Shown here piece after piece: positions 59,001-64,000 of a stretch of DNA of 64,000 nucleotides. The notes below the pieces were generated by a model. It did no database searches, was not told the DNA's origin, and saw only the letters and a program-made list of their open reading frames with translations. A program made the translations under genes and the position numbers. Position 1 is the first letter of the stretch. Each line of letters starts with the position of its first letter. Source of the DNA: Benincasa hispida (lineage: Eukaryota > Streptophyta > Magnoliopsida > Cucurbitales > Cucurbitaceae); the NCBI RefSeq assembly GCF_009727055.1, contig NC_052351.1, forward strand, positions 55,753,422 through 55,817,421. Reading direction: 5' to 3'.

Positions 59001-61852
59001 TAATCAAGATAGTGCATCGACAACTGAGAGTTCTCCATTCCCCATTTATATCCAACTTTCATCCTTTTTCTTGACTAGTAGAACAGGGCTTGAAAAAGAG
59101 CTTCGACTACGTTGTATCACTCCAGCTGCCAACATTTCTTTCACCAACCTTTCAATTTCATCCTTCTAGAACAGAGGTATCCATACAATCGCACGTTAAT
59201 CGGCCCAGCCCCATATTCCAACTCAATAGAATGATAATGTTCCCTGGTTGGCGGTATAGTTGTTATTGCAAAGAATACCTATTCATAGCATTCTAAGACC
59301 CCCTGGAGTTGTGTGGGTACACCATCAGTTTGTCGTGGCAATTTTCTATTGTTACCCTCTTCTGCCTCGGGTGCTAAGGCACTTAATTCAATTAGCAGCC
59401 CATGGTCCTCCTCCTCAAGCAACTTCATCATCGATCTCAAAGAAATCTAGGATTTAACCAAGCTTCGATCCCTTTGCAATTGGATTGTCGAATCCCCCAT
59501 GGTAAATCCTCTCTATCATCACGACGTCCAATTGTGACAAGATCAAGTTGACTTGCGCCTTGACCAACTGCATATCATTCGCCAACTCCCCAATCTTCCC
59601 ATTAATCTCATTGAGTCCTAAATCCACGGTAGTTTGCAGCACCTTCTATTTCTCGTTGACTTCCAACAGTTGCTCTTCCAATATTATAATTCTTCCTTCC
59701 ATCTTTCCTATCATGCCCATGATCTACGGCTCTAATACCAAAATTGATAGGCCTCGGCCTTCAATTTATTTATCAACAACCAAGGGAGATTTCGAGAGCT
59801 CCCTACCTCCCCAAAACTTCTCAAAGAGAATGTTTACAAAATCAATTCCATCCCATACAATTCCCCTTCTCACTGTTTATATACTCCTTACCCACGGGCC
59901 CCCATCCTTTCTAACTAACAATATTCCCTCAGGCCCACCTCAAACTAACATTTCCCTCCTACACATTCATCCCCTCTCTTCACACGTTTTCTTACATACA
60001 CTTTAGTAATACAGGGCCTATCACTATACTAACTCTTAGATGCTACATTTCCATTTCTACTCCTCCCTCCAGTAAACTTTCACTTTGAAGAATAGTCATA
60101 AGCCAATAACTTCACTAACACCCAGCAGCTTCATGACAAGGTGAAAAGAAAAGCAAACAGATACAGCTTCCAAAAGGTTGTAAAATGGAGAACATATCTA
60201 ATTGACAGTTTGGGAAATGGCAATTAGTTTTCTTCTTCGAGGCCCATGCCTACCAGACCAAAAAGAGTAGGCCATACTGAGTCAAACTTTCTTCCAATAC
60301 CATTGAGGAAGAAGTTTTCTTTCTTAAACTATTCTGAATGAGAGGAAATGCCAGGAAATGGGTACTGAAGAATTGAAGTACAATACCTCACCATTTTATC
60401 TGTGTTTCAAAATTTTTGTTGCATTCTACCTCTTAAATGAGTTCCTTAAAGATTACTATTTTACATTTACCAGAGCATTTTATGAAATTTAACCTCAACC
60501 AGGTAGGCTCTTCTTTCCTTGCTATTATGACTCATGTCATCTCACTCATTCTTGAACCTCATGGTCAAGGCACTTGGCGATCAATCCAATCATTCACATT
60601 TCAAACTGAATGAATGTGTGTATAGAAGTACTACTCATTTCTTATTTTTTTTTAAAAAAAGATACGTGTATGCAAAGAGAAAGGAGTTAGGCTTTAATCT
60701 GGTTATAGTATGGTTAGTAGCTACATCTAACAAAATAAACCATTATTCAACGTAATGCATTTGAGCTACAATCGTGATAAACAGTGTAAGTATAAGAAGG
60801 GAAGGAAGCACTCTCCTTCTCGAGTGAAAGACCAAGACCCCAACACAACTCAAGCAATAATGTTGCATTCTAACTGCAACTAGCAGCCGACGAGCATATA
60901 AATAAGGAAAGAATGCAAAACTCACCGAAAGGAATGCCAAAACAGAAATCATGAATTTTTGCTGTGCGTTTCGGCACAGTGCCAACATCATCAGGTTCCT
61001 GAAGCTTCTCATTCTCTAAATTTCCAACATCAGATGACTCTTCAACACCCGGATATGAATTTGTGACAACTTGAGATTCTGATGCATCAGTGGCGTAGCT
61101 TAAGGTTGTCTCAGTCTGGGAATCAGTAGTATTTGAAGCAGATCCTTCCAGGTTCATAACAATCGAATACTAAAGAAGGAAAATTCAAGTGCCAGATCAA
61201 CCAATTAGCCACTCAATGCCGTTGTGTTAAGCAACATTAACTTACGCCATTACTTAGACACAGCATAAGAATTAGGCACATTCAAGAAATCAACATTTCA
61301 AAACTTCAAAATCAAATGGGAACTGTCATATCTCTTGTCAATTCACTTCTAAGTTCTAAAACTGTACAAATGAAATATCCATGAAAACTTTACAAGTGAA
61401 CAAAGCGAGAACCAAAATCAAGCAGAGAAGCATAGAAATTCAACCAGCAGCAAGAACATAGCATTAAATCTGGTAGTTGAAACTCAAAAACATTCAAACA
61501 ACCAACAAAAATGCTATATCAGAATCAAGACATTCAAACGAAGGGGTGAAATATATCGAATTTAATATCAACTATCCGACTCTAAACTGATATAAATCAA
61601 ATCCCAAGCTTACGGAAAAAGGGTTTTCATCACTTATTCATAAAGCGAAACATACTCTCAATTCATCGAAATTCACTATAATTTCTTCAAATTTCCGGTT
61701 CATAGAGTTGCCAAACGAGAATACCGAAAGGAAACACAAACCTTAGGGAAGAAAAGAGAAGAGCGAGGGGCTAAGAATGAGCGGCGGTGTTGCAGGCGAA
61801 AGCCACGGTTGATGGCGGACAAGCACGAAAACTGAGACGCCGTCGCCGCCAT
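56085..61852 (-). CDS. FAX1: FATTY ACID EXPORT 1-like plastid protein, six exons
   Basis: Exons (minus strand): 61852-61742, 61169-60926, 56958-56794, 56459-56413, 56325-56285, 56175-56085; 699 nt, 232 residues. All introns are GT-AG and phases agree. Residues 1-37 are Ser/Arg-rich with few acids, a chloroplast transit peptide. Residues 42-105 are acidic and Ser/Thr-rich. The Tmemb_14 domain spans about 106-222, starting [13 protein letters not shown], with the family block [18 protein letters not shown] (about 152-172), hydrophobic helices, and the end [17 protein letters not shown]. Arabidopsis FAX1 is of similar length and moves free fatty acids across the inner plastid envelope for lipid assembly in the ER; this role is assigned by homology. 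The start AAAATGGCG has good plant context. Intron 2 (3967 nt) contains a decayed chromovirus. The coding sequence shows no damage. Confidence 0.93.
56540..56690 (-). repeat. Possible SINE/LINE-like remnant in FAX1 intron 3
   Basis: A T-rich run (56545-56560) is followed by CAGAGAACTTTCATTGAGATGG and a CCCACCCAGAG end. On the minus strand this would be a short element with an A-rich tail. No target-site duplication was identified. Confidence 0.2.
57332..57579 (-). mobile_element. Chromovirus 3' LTR (248 bp)
   Basis: The plus-strand edges are TGATAGGCCT and GGCCTATCA. It lacks about 29 bases (AATATTCCCTCAGGCCCACC region) present in the 5' LTR at about 59920-59950. Its likely polypurine tract is the minus-strand TTTTTGGGGAATGGG at 57583-57597. 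Confidence 0.92.
57605..57974 (-). pseudogene. Chromovirus integrase C-terminus and chromodomain
   Basis: On the minus strand: [25 protein letters not shown] (integrase C-terminal SH3-like segment), [15 protein letters not shown], then the chromodomain with [18 protein letters not shown] and a closing FHLEDKV. An in-frame stop interrupts between Thr and Trp near 57657. In chromoviruses this domain guides integration to heterochromatin. Confidence 0.85.
58026..58900 (-). pseudogene. Chromovirus integrase, broken core
   Basis: The piece 58892-58509 carries the HHCC finger ([18 protein letters not shown], then CAVCQQAK). The piece 58563-58324 holds [29 protein letters not shown] with the first catalytic Asp. 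The piece 58409-58026 holds [22 protein letters not shown] with the catalytic Glu. The stretch that should hold the second Asp is missing: IVFLHGF runs directly into ALGTQLHWS out of frame, a deletion of roughly 65-70 bases. Confidence 0.88.
59030..59180 (-). pseudogene. Chromovirus reverse transcriptase N-terminal scrap
   Basis: The minus strand reads [16 protein letters not shown] and [13 protein letters not shown], the opening of Ty3/gypsy RT. The palm with the catalytic DD, the rest of RT and RNase H are absent; the next recognisable piece is the integrase zinc finger. Confidence 0.7.
59454..59642 (-). pseudogene. Chromovirus gag N-terminal fragment
   Basis: The open piece [25 protein letters not shown] has heptad-like spacing typical of the coiled-coil opening of Reina/CRM-type gag, followed by [12 protein letters not shown]. 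The rest of gag is missing. Confidence 0.55.
59729..59740 (-). promoter_or_regulatory. Primer-binding site of the intronic chromovirus
   Basis: TGGTATTAGAGC on the minus strand, four bases inside the right-hand LTR. It is an initiator-Met type site with one change and fixes the element's minus orientation. Confidence 0.85.
59745..60023 (-). mobile_element. Chromovirus 5' LTR (279 bp)
   Basis: The plus-strand edges are TGATAGGCCT and GGGCCTATCA. Similar to the 3' LTR apart from one indel of about 29 bases and scattered substitutions. Confidence 0.92.
60029..60925. other. FAX1 intron 2, native part
   Basis: No coding or mobile-element signal seen. The frame at 60534-60755 on the plus strand is intronic chance. 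Confidence 0.6.
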
Positions 61853-62757
61853 TTTAGATCGGAGCAAGGTTAGAAGAAGAAATGGGAAAGAAGTATGAAC
61901 AACAAAATGGGGCAAATCGAGCGAAAATTCAAGAAGATGGATGTAAGATCGGATTAAAATTTGAATGTGATGTATGAACTGGGTGGAGAGGCTCCTTTAG
62001 GAAGAATCTGGATCGCCTCCACGTTTTCCAGAAGATTGAAAAAGTAGAATTGAAAAGAAAAGTCAATTGGGCCGAATGATCATTATCGAAATATTATAGG
62101 ACTGCTATGCAAATTGCAATTCTATTTCTTCCTTTCGCATTCAAATGAATAGAGTTAAAATATCATTTTGTTTCTACGGGTTAAAATTTATTTATTATTT
62201 TCTTTTTCAAATAAAACCTTTATTAAACCCCAATTATGAAGAGTAAGAGAATGAAAGTCTTTAAAAATGGGGAAAATATCCAAAATAACATGCTTTACTT
62301 TTCCCATTTAAAAAATAGTACGTTTTCTTAATACTCGTTAGATTAGTTTTTCTCGAACTTTCTCGGGCGAGATTGAGCCCGAGATTATATTAGTTTTGTG
62401 GATGTTTGAATATCAAATTTGATTGATGGAAAAGCAATTTTACGAATATGCCCTCAGTAATAAAAATATTATTATATTGTTATAACATCCCATTTTTTGA
62501 GAAATCTAATGATTTGCTTGCTCAACAAGTTTCTTAAACGAGTTACCCAAAATTTTCTCTAGTGTGGAAATTTTCAAACCCCCACATCTCATCTTTTTGC
62601 ATACAATCATGAAAAATAAGGTATATGTCAATATTGTCTTTTGTAAATTGTTAGTTGTTATTTGCATGTTGTTTAGCCAAATAATTTATGCTCTTGTGGT
62701 TGTTTACATAATATGGGTGGAAAAAATTAATAATCTCGGTCGCGATTTGTCACACCC
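61853..62757 (-). promoter_or_regulatory. FAX1: FAX1 5' UTR and upstream region
   Basis: CT-rich tracts (CTTCTTTCCCATTTCTTCTTC on the minus strand, 61865-61890) precede the start codon, typical of plant housekeeping leaders. No clear TATA box was found. A perfect 8-bp inverted repeat, TCTCGGGC and GCCCGAGA with an 8-base loop, lies at 62361-62384. Further upstream a family Z LTR begins at 62758. Confidence 0.45.
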
Positions 62758-64000
62758 CGTCCCAAACTACTCTCTAAGCCTAGGAAAGGATATGACTGCA
62801 ATAGTTATCAACCCTTTTGTTGACACTTACTGCCTAATAAATCTAGCGAAAATCTCTGATACCAACATGTAACTCATACACAGCGGATGCCTCTTAGGAA
62901 AAATTCATTAAGTTTAAAAACACAACATATTTAGAGTGATTACATTACTAGTTTCACAAGTCTCAATGCCCAAAACCTTAGTCCCTATATGAACAATTGT
63001 AACATGTGCACAATATTTATAGTAACCACCTAACCAATGAGTTACAATATCTTTGTCCTTTAGTGGCAGAGCAGATGCAGAACTATCTCCTGAGGATTTA
63101 ACCACTACCTGGGGGAAAGGAAAATATTTGAAAACGGGGTGAGCTTGCTAGCCCAGTGAGTGACTTAAGAAAGAAAACTGATTCTCATGCAAAAGTCTTA
63201 ATAAAGAGATTAAACTGAAATATAAATTTCTACAGTAACCTTGTACTACAATATAAACATTTCCAAGCATAAAGCATATAAAGTTGTTTCTATCAGAAAA
63301 CATTAAAACTGTTCCTTAGTTGAGAATAACGCTGTTGTGGTTAAATCCCAATGTCAACTACTAGTTAAGAGAGAACCCATTTGCTCAATCTCTCACTTTA
63401 ACTACCTACGTGCATGTGGCCATACTAAGTACCGTCATACCTTAGGTATTTCTACTCAGATACCTTCTCAAAACTTGTCCTTCAATATAGAGCTGCTCGG
63501 ATATCTTCTCAAATTTCCTTTAGTATCGAGTTGGTCGGATACCTTCTCAAATGTCCTTCGGTATCACGTTTCAAGTAAAACTAGTCATAAAATGACTTCC
63601 TCTTTAAAGCATGTAAAGCATAACGCATAGAAAACATGTCTTGAAAGATACTAACGCATGCTTGGTGTATTTAAACACACATAAATAGTTTTTCAATAAA
63701 CTTTCATACATGGCATACGTTTAAAATATAACTCATGGTTTGCTTGGAAATCACTTTGTAAAACTAGCTAGCATGAGAATAATCTTTCTTTAAAACATGG
63801 TTTCTTTAAAACATTGTAAATATTTAGTCAAATATTTAGTCACTCACCTTGGTCGTTTAGGAACCTTTCTCTCCAGAAGTTCCTTGGTTACCTCGGGCTC
63901 CCTTTTGAACCCTAAGATCCAGATTCAATTCAAAGCTCAGATTACTCATAGTTATAGGCCTTATCTTGAGATACTTCCTTCTGTAAACATGCTCTACAAT
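62758..64000 (+). mobile_element. Family Z LTR (TGTCACACCCC), runs off the window
   Basis: Starts TGTCACACCCCGTCCC and is colinear with 24805-26020 to the last base of the window, with frequent single-base differences. The 5 bases before it are CGATT. The far end and matching duplication are outside. Small open frames inside are not genes. Confidence 0.8.

Larger units (their letters stand above)
57332..60023 (-). mobile_element. Decayed chromovirus (Reina-like) in FAX1 intron 2
   Basis: A perfect target-site duplication CTATA lies at 57327-57331 and 60024-60028. The LTRs are 57332-57579 (248 bp, 3' LTR) and 59745-60023 (279 bp, 5' LTR), both with TGATAGGCC...GGCCTATCA ends. The initiator-Met primer site lies inside the right LTR. 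Short LTRs, this primer site and a chromodomain after integrase fit the Reina-type chromoviruses; clade is inferred. The 2.7-kb span is about half of a full element, because most of gag, RT and RNase H are gone. It is antisense to nothing: it lies in the same strand as FAX1. Confidence 0.93.

Noticed and set aside
59548..60006. 152-codon plus-strand frame
   Set aside because: Crosses the primer-binding site and LTR of the antisense chromovirus; no domain.

Overview
This window looks like plant nuclear DNA, most likely from a dicot. It is AT-rich, crowded with nested LTR retrotransposons, and holds one spliced plastid-protein gene. A cucurbit is my guess from the general look of the copia and Athila-like repeats, but nothing in the window proves it. 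I see no bacterial-style operons, no tRNA genes, no intact rRNA genes and no CRISPR array.

One host gene is supported: a six-exon gene on the minus strand at 56085-61852 encoding a 232-residue FATTY ACID EXPORT 1-like protein (FAX1, Tmemb_14 family) with a plastid transit peptide. All splice sites are GT-AG and the joined frame is open. Its second intron contains a 2.7-kb decayed chromovirus (57332-60023) with two LTRs and a perfect 5-bp target-site duplication (TSD).

Most of the rest is layered LTR elements. (1) 1-1431 is the end of a Ty3/gypsy LTR with a triplicated 135-bp unit. (2) 1432-7308 is AT-rich intergenic DNA with MITE-like repeats and two 5S-rRNA-like (Cassandra-type) remnants. 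(3) 7309-17640 is a Ty3/gypsy (Del/Tekay-like) element. Its 5' LTR holds an antisense solo copia LTR with TSD, and its body is replaced by a 5'-truncated Ty1/copia element. (4) 17641-18882 is an antisense gypsy gag-protease remnant. (5) 18883-34850 is an older Athila-like element (3' LTR plus 3' internal part). That LTR was split by a second Athila-like element, 19634-33026 on the minus strand, whose integrase is in turn split by two solo LTRs. (6) 34851-36555 is a fragment of a long LTR family that begins TGTCACACCCC. (7) 36556-54629 is an antisense gypsy LTR interrupted by a 16-kb copia element (37173-53188, TSD ATAAA). The copia element carries a solo LTR that itself carries a solo LTR, another solo LTR, and an organelle-like DNA piece in RNase H. 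(8) 54630-56084 is intergenic with a third 5S-like remnant. (9) 62758-64000 is another TGTCACACCCC LTR running off the window.

The most consequential oddity is technical. A perfect 38-bp palindrome at 21354-21391 is two abutting Tn5 mosaic ends, which is the Nextera mate-pair junction adapter. This is a sequencing or assembly artefact, and continuity across 21.35 kb should not be trusted. All retroelement coding regions seen here are broken. No novel gene system is evident. The biological interest lies in the nesting order, several tandem repeats inside LTRs, the 5S-like remnants, the organelle-like insertion and the intact FAX1 gene that tolerates an intronic element.
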